From the NCBI GenBank assembly GCA_004794655.1, contig SMMW01000559.1:2976001-3040000 (forward strand): a stretch of DNA of 64,000 nt. The letters are read 5' to 3'. The stretch's first letter is position 1. Each line of letters opens with the position of its first letter. The translations under genes and the position numbers were made by a program. This DNA is from Marisa cornuarietis. Lineage: Eukaryota > Mollusca > Gastropoda > Architaenioglossa > Ampullariidae. Of the stretch, positions 12,869 through 24,712 are shown piece by piece. A model generated the notes under the pieces. It was given only the letters and a program-made list of their open reading frames with translations, was not told the DNA's origin and did not search any database.

Positions 12869-15800
12869 TCAACTTTTGGATGCCCGGTGTAAAGATGTTG
12901 ATTTTCTGATCCTGCAGAGATATTTCTGCTTTTTCCACATAGCTGGGCAAATAGATTTTTTTTTTTTTTGGTATGAGTGTTGACATGTATTGCCTATGAC
13001 AAGCACTTGATCTGCACTTAATAAATGCAAGCAAACTGCTTTCAAAGTTCTGCATCACCTAGTTCTCTTCATGCAATGAAATATTCTTTCAAGCTCACAC
13101 TGCACATGCACCATATGTGCAGACCTTTTATTACCACTATATACCAGAAAAATACCCCAACTATACAGCATATATATGAACATTTTAACATGACATATAA
13201 TGCACTGTTCTATGAGACGTGCTAGTGGATCTGGTTGTAGTACTTACGACTCAAATTTCTGTTGGCCACACTAATTCTGAAACCATTGGATGACTTAATG
13301 ACTTGCCTCTCTTGCTGTTGGGAACTGTAGCTTTCAATCAGCTTCTTGGAATTCTTAGCAGCATGTTTCCCAGCTTCTTGCTTTTTTCCCTGAGAAAACC
13401 TTTCCCACTGTTTGTTCCCTTTTACAACAGTATGACCAATGTCAGTAGGTCTTTCTTCTTGTCCCCAAGTTCTAACATGTGTTCTACTGTTCTTTATTGG
13501 TGTTTTCTTCTTCTCTGAAACACATGAAACTTTTCTTTTGGTTTGATCCCTATCAATAGCTACCTGCTCTGGACCTTAATCAGATTCTTTTGTACAGGTA
13601 CATCTTCATTAAAAATACCCAGCTCATTCATTAATTTAGATAGTTTTTTTCTAATCTATTCTTCCACTTCACCTTTCAGCAATCAAAATGAAAAAGGAAA
13701 CATAACAATTAAAAAACACCAAGAACCCTTTTTTTATCTGCTGTTAAACTCCCCAAGTCTTCATGGAAAAATTAAATTCCCAGATTCAAAATCTTGCATG
13801 TACAGAGTCCAAAAACCAGCCAAAATAATGCTAAATAATCCTATAAATCCAAAGCACCCAATTTAAGACATAACAAGTAACTGAAGTTATCTGATCCTGG
13901 AATCCCAAACTCTTCAAGCTATAAGTATGGATTATAAATTTACAGTATGAGTGGACAGTAATCATCTCCTTGGAACACTTACCTGGTGGGTCTTCATTAT
14001 AGTAACATGCCTCTGTGCTGCAAGTATCTGTCCACTTTCTTTTGGTTTTTGGCCCCTGGTAGTAATGTGGCCTGTTGGCCATTTCTGAATGCAAGCTTTC
14101 CTGTGATGGTCTGTCGCAATGACTACCATGACCAGCACCCATGTTTCGGTGAGGGCGGTTCCCAGAGCTACATGGCTGTGTCTGCTTCGGGCTGTTTGTG
14201 TCCGGACATAAGGAAGGTAATTTAGGGGTATGTCTTCCAGACTTGTCTTCCCTGGGAGCATTCTGCTGCCTGTCTACCAACTTTTGAAGCTTCTCTGAAA
14301 GGCGAATAAAATGATCACGTTTAGAAGAATTAAGGCTGCTTGTTCTAATATAACACAACAATAAAGGTAACAGCAAATGTATGTACCTATTTTCTTTAAC
14401 CTTCTATTTTTATTAGGTATTTTCCAAAGTCATTAATATTTCACATTTGTCAGACCTTTACCAGTTTCAAAAAATTGTGCGAAAATACTGTGGAGACTTC
14501 ACATTAGCATCTTCATGTTTCTTTTACACACCAAAGATGTTTACACACACAAAGATAAGAGCAGTATGTCACATTATCCACAACACTTACTCCGCTCCCT
14601 CTGAAGTCTTGCAGCATCACCTAGGTCATACTTGGCTACAAATGGATAAGGGGGAAATGAATACCTGTCCATTCGCTCCTCCTTGCACTCCTGTTAGAAC
14701 ACACAAGTGTAGAACTTTTTAAATAGCCCAGAAATAAATAATGACATGCACTATAGCAATCTCATCTACTAAGTAAACTGTGGCTACTGCCTCCATACCA
14801 ACAACACGTGCACACATGCCCACACCAAATCTCCCCCCTCCCCCCCCACCTAAACAAAAATACAGGCCATTACTTTGCAATTGTGAAACACTGGAACATA
14901 TCTATTCACAAAGCCTAAACCACTTTTCTCTTCTCACAATAGCTGGTGTTTATCATTAATGTTATTTTAAAGTCAGTTATATTTTCAGCCTTTAATAACT
15001 GGCAGGGAGCATGCTGTCAACAAGAAAGTGATGACAGAATCAAATCACAATTAAACATTACTGTATTTTGTGATTTGGACATATTGTGCACAGCATATGA
15101 TATTTAAGAGGGCACTTATCACACACCATCACAACCAAAAATGGTCACACTCTCTGCACTGACCAACAATAACGTAACATAAAGGATATTCTATGATGCA
15201 CAAAATGTCTTTGTCACTAAGACACAGACCTAAGAATACACAGGTGAAAAAAATTGTAAAAATAATTATGAAAGAAAACATCCGACTAATAAATTACAAT
15301 GTATAAATGAACTGTGTTTACATATAATGCCTGAAATGTGTGGTGATTTTTTAAATTTATTATCTTTTCAAAAGCACATGATCTAAATTTGTACTTTTGA
15401 CGTAAACAAAGACTGCAACCACTGTGAGAGCTTTGAGCATGTACTAATGAGGAACTGCCTAATCAAAAAGCCAGTAGTTATGACATCATAGGAAATGTGA
15501 CTTTGAAAAAGCATATCCTTTAATAATAATAATGAAGAATAAACCAAACCTACTTATTTCAAAATATGTCTGAACTTGGTTCAGCCTTTAATATGTAAGA
15601 GTAGCATTTTTTGAGATACACAGAAAGAGTATGATCTACGATATGAGAGTTAGAGAAGCATGTGAGCTCTAAAAGGCATGACAAATGGCAGTGCTGTTTT
15701 CATGTATTTTCTGCATTATTATACTTCTGACCAATGAGTGCAGTTTACTTACAAAAGCAAAGTGTCCTTGGCTGGCACAATTACAGCAGTATACTCTCTT

Positions 15801-18800
15801 ATTCCTCTTGCTTTCTGTCCTGGAGAAAGAGGCAGGATCTGCGTTCTGAAAATGAAATACTTAGCTAGACATTTTATGGTTACTTTACATAAGATATTAT
15901 CACTGCTATCTAAGTGTGCAACACATTTAAGTAAAAAGCTATCAGTTTACAGCAAGATGTTTTCACTCTTTATTTTATTCTTTGAAAACTTTGAGGGGCA
16001 ACTTATGAAGTGTTGACAACAAAGAACATACTTCATATAGCTTAACATGGAACTTACTGTGATGTGATACTGCCGCCACTGATCTGGACAATCCTGTAAG
16101 AGATAAATGTAACAAATATTTATCAATCATCTGACTATGCACAACACTATGCAGTTTTAGTCAATGGTTTTAGTGATACAGACAGTAAAAGGAAACAATG
16201 TATGCACACAATAATATTTGATTACCACACTGAAATTATGATTCATATTTTGTTTTTTAATTTGCAAACATCTTCTGAGTCCAAGATAAACTCATAAGGA
16301 GCTTGCAAACAATATGAATATCTCGACACCCCTGCAAAGACGTTTGCTACAGTAGATTAACTGGAAGTAAAATATATGAAGAAAAGAATCACTGACTTAC
16401 ACTCCAAAGATATATCTATATATAGCCATGGATCCTGTAATTCTCCCACTCAAATACAATCATGCATATGCATGTCTGCACATGCAAACACACACACAAT
16501 GAAGTAGCACTCACACTCTTTATGTGACCCTTCCTCTGGCATCGTCTGCACACCATACTTGGGTCTCGTCGAGGATTCGGGCATTTCTGACTGACATGTC
16601 CAGGTTGGTCACAGTTGTAGCACAAACGGTTGGGGCATCGGAACATAATGTGACCGGACAGGCCACAGAGGCCACAGGCTGACTGTTTCTGTGAATGAAA
16701 AACACACATAAACAAAATGCTGCATGTGAACACTCGATGCAAGTGCAGTTGCATTCAGCATCAGTGGTGTAAGCCAGCAAAGAACAGCAAATATTATATT
16801 AACATAAACATCGTGGAAAACGTCATAAAGAAGTACTAACAAGTCTGTCCATTTCCCACACCACTTTCCTACCTAATGAACTACATATAAAGCATCAAAA
16901 TGCAATGTTTATTAATAATTGGTTTATCAGTTTATTAATTACCACATCCTACACCAGGAAATTATAACACCAAGTGATTAACACCGTATCCTAACTGTTC
17001 CTGTCACCAGAACAACAACATATGGTCACAGGACTTTTGGCTACTGTGCTGCAAAACAATGGAACTCTCTTCCTTTCCATATCCGCCACCTTCCTACAAT
17101 TGAATCTTTCAAATCTGCACTGAAAACGCACCTCTTCCTTGAGCATTTCTCCTAACACAGTCCGCACAATGCTCGTCCTTCTTAACCCCGCCCCCTTCCC
17201 TCTTGCTACTTTACCCATCTTTCTCGCAGAATCACTATATTTTTCTGTTCCTGTTACTTGATGCCTTTTAATGTTTTCTGTTTCGTCAGTACTGTCGTTT
17301 TCTTTCGTCCCCTTTGTTCTGTGTCTACTTAGTCCACGTCTCTTCCTCGTTTTAAGCGCTAAGAGCATGCTCTCTATGAGTGTGAATATGCGCTTTAAAA
17401 ATCTTCACTATTATTATTATTATTATTAGACATGCTACTATTAGACAATAATACTTGTAGTAAACCAATTTCTTATAAAGTAGTATAGCATGATGAAGGA
17501 GTGTAGCATGGCGTAATAACATTACAGACAATATAATTGATGGACTCCAATCATCCTCACTATGAACTTATTACATGACCCAATAAAGTATTTTGCATTA
17601 ATTCATATGTACATTCTATGTGACCAAGTTAATGTGTTGAGTGCCAATTGTGTTCCCTATCAAGAATAAAGGGCAACAATTTGGGGCAAAAACGAACAAC
17701 AACATTCTCCGAAATTAATACTTACCTTTGGTTTGGGGCATATTTTAGACAGATGCCCAATCTCGTTGCAGTTCTGGCATCGCACTGTGAACTTGGAATA
17801 GTAGCGTGATGCCTTTCCCCTTCCAAATTCATCTGCCTCATTAATTTTCCATTTCAACTGACCTACCATAAAGAGAGAAAAATGGGTATGTGTAAATGCG
17901 TGTGCCTCTGATAATTATTGCTAAGGGGGAGGAGAGGTGGTTAAGAGTGCAGTAATTGTATGGGTGTGTGGGATGTGACTGGATGTTGTTGCGTTCATTG
18001 CTTAAGTTTTTTTCAGTACAAGGTTCCCAACAGAGAAAAATTTCTATTAATTGCACAGAAATAGACTATAAAAATAGATAGTAAATTACAATTGCTCAAT
18101 TTCAGACTTAAATTGACACACAATCTGCCTGTCAAAAATGTATGTAAAATTTATGCACGCTCCTTACTCCTTGTATTGATGCTCTTTTTTAATCTCTGCC
18201 TCTCTTCTCCACTCATACCTCACGAAATCACCTCTTTTGTATGCTTTTTAGAGTGCATAAGGTATACACAGTTTGTGACAGAAAGGATTGAGTTACCCAA
18301 ACACGGCAGAGTGACACCAGAGCCTGTATGTAATATCTGTTGGTTCATATGAGCCTACCTTCTCTACAGATTTCCCTTTAATTGCCAGTGACTTTTTTTT
18401 TTAAAGACTTTCTAACTTCTATTTCAGTCTAGTCAAACAGTCAATATTGCTATTTCAATCTAGTCAAACAGTCAATACTGCTGTTAAATCCATGTCCTGT
18501 AGGTCATTCTAGATACATTCCCACCCCCACCAAAAAAAAAAAAAGGTGTATGAGACATGTCCACCAACCTTGTGTTTCTGTTTTCTGCCTGCAGTTTTCT
18601 TCTTCTACAGTATGAATATACTGATGATCAGCAGCATCAACATTCCATTTAAAGTCGAGTTTTTGTTTCTCACTGGTATCACATACACTGCTCTTGCTAG
18701 AGCTTGAATCGGAGGAATCATCACCGTCACTGGATTCAGACAACAATATGATACTTGCCTCAGACAAAGCTGTTGTGTTGTGTTTCTTAGGCGTCTTTGA

Positions 18801-19745
18801 GCAGATGGGCATTCTGCTACAACAGTCCGAGCTTTCTGAATCCCTGCTATCCGATTCAATGATTACTACTTCAGTTCTGGACTTCTTGTTATTTGTTTTT
18901 GGACAGGTTACTTTGCTTAGCATGTCTTTCTTGCTTTCCTGAACTTGTAACCATGGTGCAAGATCCTGGATCTCTGTGCAGCTGTCAGAATCGGAGCTGC
19001 TACTGCTGATTCTGATGATGGGTGGCAGAATATTTCTGCTTCCTGTTTCATGACTAGTAATTCTTGCCTCCCCTGTTTCCTGACCAAATGCTTTTATGCC
19101 TAATTCTGTTTCCACATCAAATTTGTCTCCAACACCAGATTGTACTTCCTTAGCAGCTTTCTGTTGACCCTTCTTAAGATTACCTTCAGGATCTGAATCT
19201 GAGCTTGAAATGTATATATGAAGCTTGCTTTTCTTCCGTGATGAAAAATTATTGGTGTTGCTTCTACTCGAATGCCTATCTTTTTGTGACAGATTTGTCT
19301 TGACTGTTTGCTCCCCTGATGGGGTTTCACTGATGGTACTTTGATTTTTACAACTGGGTAAAATGTTCAGCCCATTAGATAATAGGTTTCCTGAAGAAGC
19401 AGCACTTTGTTGTGTCGAGAAATTATGTGCGAAATGTGCACCACTTCCTTTGGATGCCCCTTCAACATCTCTGGACCCAGTGGAGATGCTGTTGCTGCTC
19501 TCACTTTTCTGCTGGTCTCCACTGACAACTGTCACAGAAACTTCGTAGTTTCCGTAAGATGGACAAAGCTGAGTGGTACTTTCAAAAGGAAGTTTGGAGG
19601 CTACCAAGCTGTAGCTTTGCAAGTCTATTTCATGATGCACAAGACTGTACAAATATGCCTCCAGATCTTTATCAACTTCATCTTCTCTCTCACTAGAACC
19701 ATTATCATCTGAGCTCTCTGTTTCCTCTGCAGTTTCCCAACGCAT
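12869..19745 (-). CDS. ZCCHC7: ZCCHC7/Air-like protein with five CCHC zinc knuckles
   Basis: ZCCHC7 is the metazoan counterpart of yeast Air1/Air2, the RNA-binding part of the TRAMP complex that feeds nuclear RNAs to the exosome (family knowledge). Exons on the - strand: 19745-18569, 17862-17726, 16688-16515, 16093-16058, 15845-15753, 14690-14591, 14344-13983, 13574-13248 and, tentatively, 12942-12869. The start is the ATG at 19743-19745, opening MRWETAEETESSDD. The first exon (about 392 codons) is acidic and Ser-rich with repeated SSSDSD clusters. The knuckles are CQNCNEIGHLSKIC, CGLCGLSGHIMFRC, CYNCDQPGHVSQKC, CRRCQRKGHIKS/DC and CCNCASQGHFAF/EC; the last two are split by introns. The C-terminus is basic. 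The 14591/14344 junction does not keep phase, so a microexon, indel or mis-set boundary is likely there. The last exon is uncertain. Confidence 0.85.
17040..17430 (+). mobile_element. CR1/L2-like LINE 3' end with ORF2 C-terminus, family 1
   Basis: This lies in a ZCCHC7 intron. The + frame from about 17045 encodes a typical LINE ORF2 C-terminus (QWNSLPFHIRHLP, then ESFKSALKTHLFL) and stops at a TAA near 17153. A 3' UTR follows, ending in a (TTA)n tail at about 17410-17429. It is 5'-truncated. The 3' UTR matches 21255-21549 closely, including the blocks around ATGCTCTCTATGAGTGTG and ATATGCGCT. Confidence 0.75.
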
Positions 19746-20396
19746 GGTTGACTGGTGATTTAAAAAAAAATTATTAAAGTTTCTTAATAACAGTAACGAC
19801 TTGACAATATTATTTTGTTTCTGTTTTTCAGTGTAGTAAAAAAGGAAAATAAGCACTGATACTTTTAGGTTCAAGTTAAAAATTTGAATCACCAGGTTAA
19901 TAGTTAGTTACTGCAAAAGTAATTATTAGATGCCAAGATTTTCTGGATACATTTTTCTTTTTGAACTTGGAAAAGCCGATAGATTTTTTAAATAATCTAG
20001 ACAAAATGAAACTAAAACAGAGCACATGATCAACTACAAAGCTCATAAAAGTGAAATACATAAACAGTGTCATATTCATTATTAAAAAAAACCACCGTGG
20101 GCGAAAACCTGAAGGATACCGACAGCCCTTTAGCAGTATTTTAATGCTCAGTGAACTGTGAGTGGGTTAGGAGATGGAGATGACCACAATTTAGTTAAAA
20201 GTAATCATTCAAATGGGTTGTTGGTGATCACAGTAGAATTCTTACACTTCTGCACATGAGTTAAAATGACTAGTACATGAGTTAAATTAAAAAGTAAAAA
20301 AAAAAGAGACGAAATATAAAGCGAACCTGAAAAATGGCCATAAAGCTGTGAATAAATAAAACATACGTAGATTATTAAAACGTACAAAGTGCTTAC

Positions 20397-20520
20397 TTGC
20401 GCGTCACGATCACAGACTTATCATAGAAGTCTGTGGTCACGATGGTCACACCACGGACCCTCACTCCTACACCCACAGAGTAGTCTGTGCCTACACCACT
20501 CGAGACGCAAGTAGAGTGTT
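20397..20520 (-). promoter_or_regulatory. Possible 5' UTR exon of the ZCCHC7 gene
   Basis: On the - strand this GC-richer stretch ends with GCAA followed by a consensus donor GTAAGC (donor at 20395-20396). It could be a non-coding first exon joined to the exon that carries the ZCCHC7 ATG at 19745, whose upstream acceptor reads CACCAG. The transcription start was not identified; a repeat region begins at about 20550. Confidence 0.35.
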
Positions 20521-20549
20521 CTCCCTTTCGCAAGATGTCGCCGAATGTG

Positions 20550-20935
20550 GTTGCTTCCTGGGGTGCCGGTCATTTCGTCACTACCGTCTCGTCCCACACC
20601 AAAAGTCAATTCGTCCCACGTATGGTCCATTTCGTCACAAAACAGAAAAGTCGAATCGTCACAAGCCCAATCAGCGAAGTCTCTGCATATAATAATAATA
20701 ATAAGAAAAACAGTCAAAATAAAAGTTCACAATGCAATAATGACAAAATCTTTAATGTAAAAGATTGTTTAAATGAGAAAGATCACGCGTATTTGCCATT
20801 GTAAGATTTGTTGTTAGCTACGGGGGCCGTCGCTTCGCCCCAAGACCCCCAATTCGCCCCACACCGAAAGTCAATTCGTCTCACGTAGGTCCAATTCGTC
20901 CCAAGACAGAAAAGTCAATTCGTCTCAAAAAAGGC
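20550..20935. repeat. Degenerate AATTCGTCCC-type repeat array (element R, broken copy)
   Basis: Many imperfect copies of a 12-16 bp motif, such as GTCAATTCGTCCCA, TCCAATTCGTCCCA and CATTTCGTCAC, occur in two clusters (about 20570-20660 and 20830-20925). Between them is an insert with an AAT microsatellite. The same motif, inverted, forms the array at 51810-52075. There is no coding potential. Confidence 0.75.
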
Positions 20936-21240
20936 ACTGAAACAAGTAGCTATTAACGTCAAATATTACCAAAATAGTCATATGTCTTTCGAACAATAGA
21001 GTTATAATTAGATACGCAATCTCAGCTGCCTATTTTAAGTAGCCATGCGAATAAGTTAAGCCACCATTTTACTAAACAAAGATGGCCACTAGTCAAGACG
21101 CACGCAGCGCACGTATATCTTACAGTGGCAAATAGACGTGATTTTTCTTTTAGATTTTCTCAGCATTTTGTTGTGAACTTGTAGTTTGATTTTTTTTAAT
21201 TTTTGCTTATCATTATCAAAAATGTCCGTTAGCCAATAGG
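20935..21240. repeat. Element R, unique part next to the array (broken copy)
   Basis: This matches the reverse complement of about 51560-51815. Shared blocks include 'TATTAACGTCAAATATTACC', 'CAATCTCAGCTGCCTATTTT' and 'CCACCATTTTACTAAACAAA'. It is the left part of an element interrupted by later insertions; the rest is found at 28457-28754 and 31150-31610. Confidence 0.7.
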
Positions 21241-21249
21241 CTTGCAGCG

Positions 21250-21549
21250 GACGTATCTTCCTTGAGCATTACTCCTAACACAGTCCACACAATGCTCGTC
21301 CTTCTTACCCTCCCCCTTCTGCTCTTGCTACTTGTCTACCCATCTTTCTCTGCAGAATCGCTATATTTTCTATGTTTCTGTTACTTGGTGTCTTTTTGTG
21401 TTTTCCATCTTTGTTTTCTGTTTGTCGTCAGTATTGTCGTTTATTCTTACGCTCTCGTGTTCTATCTATTTAGTCTATGTCTCTTACTTGTTTTAAGCGC
21501 TAATAGCATATGCTCTCTATGAGTGTGAATATGCGCTATAAAAATCTTC
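21250..21549 (+). mobile_element. CR1/L2-like LINE tail, family 1, split by an LTR element
   Basis: Near-copy of the 3' UTR at 17130-17430, beginning at CTTCCTTGAGCATT and running to the AAAAATCTTC just before the tail. The LTR retrotransposon at 21550-28437 entered here, and the remaining tail (TCTTCATTTATTATTATTA) resumes at 28438. The TCTTC bases are the 5-bp target duplication. Confidence 0.75.
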
Positions 21550-22630
21550 TGTCACCTGCACTCTACAGTGCCTTTCAGACGAGTCAGTAACTATTAAAAC
21601 AACAAACACAATTTGAATTTAAAGACAAATATAATTGAAAAGAAGAATTAATAATTAACTAAACAAAAAAATCTAAATTCAAAAGAACAACTAAACACAG
21701 TCAAAAATTCAATGTTCACCCTTAGTTCCTTCAAACATAATATTCCCCTCACTCATAAAGGCGCAGTCCTCCACTCCTGAAGGCGCAGTCCTCCCAAACA
21801 CAGTCTTCAGAAAAGAAAAGAAAACCCAACACAAATCACACAACACAGTCTCCGGTCCTGGTGCTGTCTCTTCTGAATCATGCACGCCCCCAGTCCCGAC
21901 CGCCAACGAATGCACAGTCAATTGTCCAGATGAATGAATAAAAAAAATGAAATAAAAAAAAATAGTAAACCTAGACAGAAAATAACCATATTTAACCCAC
22001 AATATATCAATATCTAAATATTTACCTCCCCCACTACAATAACATACATTCATCTATTTATCTCATACAAAAATTATATTAATCACTCTCTCAAACTCCA
22101 CCATTTAAAAACAGTAAGTAACATAGACATACACTCACCTCAACAGGTTTAAATGACAAATTTTACTCAAGTCTGGTCAAGACTTGCTAAATAAACACAA
22201 GCCTGGTCAGGACTTGGTACATAAAGTCTGGTCAAGACTTTCCCAACGCCCGAGGAGACCGTCAAGTTTCCCCGCTCCCGTCAAGGAGAACCAGCATACG
22301 AATAAAATCAAAGTACACCGAAACACTCTTCTCATTCTTTCCATCCCATCCTCTCAACAACAGACTTTATCACCATAAATCAATGGAAACAATAGAAACA
22401 AAGAAACCCCAAAACTCTCTCCCTTCGTCACCATCCCCCTAAAACAACTTGTCACACCAGTTAATTAAGCAGCCGACCGGCCATCACGGCCCGGCACTGA
22501 CTCACCCACTCAGACCTCACACCGATACACATTAACTCTTCCGCTCACACCTCCCCCCTTCCAGTCCCGTTACCTGTCCCCTTTCAGGATAAAAATAAAA
22601 AAAAAATTTTAAGACAGCAGGTTTGTGACA
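21550..22630 (-). repeat. 3' LTR of the Gmr1-type element
   Basis: 1,081 bp. Compared by eye with the other LTR, only one mismatch was noticed (G at 21685 against T at 27492). It starts and ends with the 6-bp inverted pair TGTCAC/GTGACA. A three-fold motif around AGTCTGGTCAAGACTTG occurs near 22170-22240. Confidence 0.95.
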
Positions 22631-22648
22631 AATAGCCCCCCACCAAAA
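22631..22648 (-). promoter_or_regulatory. Polypurine tract of the LTR element
   Basis: Read on the - strand, the bases directly before the 3' LTR are TTTTGGTGGGGGGCTATT. The G-run next to the LTR edge is where plus-strand DNA synthesis would be primed. Confidence 0.7.
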
Positions 22649-22672
22649 CCAACCAACGGCTTGGTTAAGCTT

Positions 22673-23575
22673 CTAAGGAGCAAACCTGCTCAAGTAATCA
22701 GCCCCCACATTTTCCTTTCCAGGAATAACTTGAACAACAAATGAGAATGGTTGTAGCAACAAGGCCCATCTCATAAGTCTGCCGTTCTCAGTCTTTGTTT
22801 TCTGTAAATACTTCAGTGACTGATGATCAGTTTGCAGGACAAATTCCCGTCCATACAAATAAACCTCGAATTTTCTCAGGGCCCATACAATCGCCAGACA
22901 TTCTCTTTCCACAACAGCATATCGCCTTTCTGCATCAGACAGTTTCTTGCTGGCGTAGTAGATGGGTTTCAATGCTCCTTCTCGTTCTTGCATCAGTACA
23001 GCTCCCAACCCTACATCAGAAGCATCTGTCTGTAGCACAAACTGCTGATGTACATCAGGGAGAGATATTATAGGGCGAGAACACAAACGATCTTTTAGAG
23101 TTTGGTAAGCTTCTTCACACTCTGGAGTCCATATTATCTTATTTGGTTTCACCTTCTTGGTTAGGTCTGTGAGTGGTAAAGCGATCTCGGCAAAGTGTGG
23201 CACATATCGGCGAAAGAAACCCACAAGGCCCAAAAATGCTCTTACTTCACGTTTTGTAGTTGGAGTACGGACGTTCTGTATTTTCTCTAATTTTGACTCT
23301 TCCGGCCACATTTTACCCCTACCCACTTTATGTCCGAGGGATTCTAATTCCTCACATCCCAAAGAACACTTTGTAGGGCGAGCAGTCAACCCTGTCTGTT
23401 CTAGACGACTAAACACTAAGTTCAGCGCTTCTAGGTGCTGTTCCCACGAATCACTGACGATCAGTATATCATCCATAAAGTTCAGAATATCGGTACGGTC
23501 TAGTGGCTCCAACAGTGTTCGCATCATTCGACTAAAGACACCCACGGCATTCTTCAGTCCAAATGGCATAACACG
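22673..23575 (-). CDS. Gmr1-type Pol: reverse transcriptase (second half) and RNase H
   Basis: This continues the same frame as the upstream pol segment after the TAG at 23576-23578. It begins just before the RT block PFGLKNA, then the catalytic FMDDILIV (the family's Y/F-x-D-D box), the RT thumb and connection, and an RNase H domain with QTDASDVGLGAVL and later QTDHQSL. It ends ADYLSRFAP, typical of gypsy RNase H ends, at a stop 43 bp inside the LTR edge. No integrase follows, because it is encoded upstream. Confidence 0.9.
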   Translation of the reverse strand, partial: RVMPFGLKNAVGVFSRMMRTLLEPLDRTDILNFMDDILIVSDSWEQHLEALNLVFSRLEQTGLTARPTKCSLGCEELESLGHKVGRGKMWPEESKLEKIQNVRTPTTKREVRAFLGLVGFFRRYVPHFAEIALPLTDLTKKVKPNKIIWTPECEEAYQTLKDRLCSRPIISLPDVHQQFVLQTDASDVGLGAVLMQEREGALKPIYYASKKLSDAERRYAVVERECLAIVWALRKFEVYLYGREFVLQTDHQSLKYLQKTKTENGRLMRWALLLQPFSFVVQVIPGKENVGADYLSRFAP

Positions 23576-24712
23576 CTACGTGTACTGCCCGTAAGGTGTA
23601 GTAAAGGCAAGTTTTTGCCTGTCATTGGGATTGACGGGTATCTGCCAATATCCTTTGGCCAGATCAATTTTTGAAAACCAGGTGGCGTGAGCCAGTCGAC
23701 TAAATAGATAGTCCATATCAGGCAGTGGCTCAGCATCAAACACAGTGATTAAGTTCAACTGTCTGTAGTCTACACAGAACCTAACTTGTCCATCTTTCTT
23801 TCTTACTAACACGATGGGTGCACTGTAAGGAGATGTTGTTTTTTCAATGACACCCAATTTCATCATAGAGTCTAGTTCTCGTTTGATGATTTCCACCTGC
23901 GAATGTGGCACAGACCGAGGTTTAACACAGACCGGCTGACAATCCTGCAGTGTAAGTGTAAACTGCTCCAAGTCAGTGCTTCCAGGCAGATCAGTCAGAC
24001 AGCGGGCATGTTTATGGCAAATCTCAGCTAATTGCCTCTCCTGCAGCTCATTCAGTCCTTTCCCAAATTTAACATTGTCAGGACCTTCTTCAGATGTGAG
24101 TGAAGGTAGAGGAATTTCCGCTCTTAGAGCTGGTTCTAATTCATCATCATCTCCCTCCTCTTCCACAATTACTCTGACTGTGCTACTGGGTATCTCACTG
24201 GAGACTTTGGCTGTATCAGGGTGGTCGGCTTCTCTCTCCATGTAGGCCTTTAACAGGTTAGCATGATACAGACGTAATTTGTCGCCCACCTGAATCTTGT
24301 AATTCATCTCATTTACTTTCTCTTTCACTTCATACGGTCCCCGCCAGGCCATCTCCAGTTTGTTTGACTTTGTCGGTAACAACAACAACACTCTGCTTCC
24401 CACTGGAAATGTTCGCCGCTTAGTCTGTCGATTGTAAGCTGCGGCATAACGCTGAGCGCTTTTCTCGAGGTTTTTCTGAGCCTCGGCACAGGTGGATTCT
24501 AGCCGTTCTCTCAAGTCTATGACATACTGAGCAGTAGTTTTCACCCTTTCTGGGGCATTCTTAGTCCACAGTTCTTTCAAAATCTGTAAGGGTCCTCTCA
24601 CAGTTCGACCATACAGTAACTCAAAAGGTGAGAATCCCAAACTTCCTTGAGGAACCTCACGGTATGCGAATAGAAGAGCGGGCAAAAATCTGTCCCAATC
24701 TTTTGGCCGTTC
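23576..24712 (-). CDS. Gmr1-type Pol: integrase C-terminus, linker and reverse transcriptase (first half)
   Basis: In frame with the gag-protease-integrase segment, separated from it by a single TAA at 24713-24715. It starts in the integrase region with the usual gypsy block (LLFAYREVPQ, then PFELLYGRTVRGPL), continues through the integrase C-terminal part (LRLYHANLLK) and an acidic linker, then RT with SPYSAPIVLVRKKDG, FCVDYRQLN and FSKIDLAKGYWQI. A second in-frame stop, TAG at 23576-23578, interrupts RT just before its PFG block. Both breaks are described as found. Confidence 0.9.
   Translation of the reverse strand, partial: ERPKDWDRFLPALLFAYREVPQGSLGFSPFELLYGRTVRGPLQILKELWTKNAPERVKTTAQYVIDLRERLESTCAEAQKNLEKSAQRYAAAYNRQTKRRTFPVGSRVLLLLPTKSNKLEMAWRGPYEVKEKVNEMNYKIQVGDKLRLYHANLLKAYMEREADHPDTAKVSSEIPSSTVRVIVEEEGDDDELEPALRAEIPLPSLTSEEGPDNVKFGKGLNELQERQLAEICHKHARCLTDLPGSTDLEQFTLTLQDCQPVCVKPRSVPHSQVEIIKRELDSMMKLGVIEKTTSPYSAPIVLVRKKDGQVRFCVDYRQLNLITVFDAEPLPDMDYLFSRLAHATWFSKIDLAKGYWQIPVNPNDRQKLAFTTPYGQYT

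Noticed and set aside
16991..17368. 125-codon open frame on the - strand
   Set aside because: It lies antisense to a LINE 3' end whose + frame encodes a recognisable ORF2 C-terminus; the - frame is a shadow with skewed Arg/Lys composition.
20550..20935. CRISPR-like array from regularly recurring short motifs
   Set aside because: The motif is short and degenerate, spacing is irregular, and the setting is an animal genome with a second dispersed copy.
21709..22053. 114-codon open frame, repeated identically at 27516-27860
   Set aside because: Both copies lie inside the LTRs and are identical only because the LTRs are. No motif, and the diverged solo LTR does not keep the frame.
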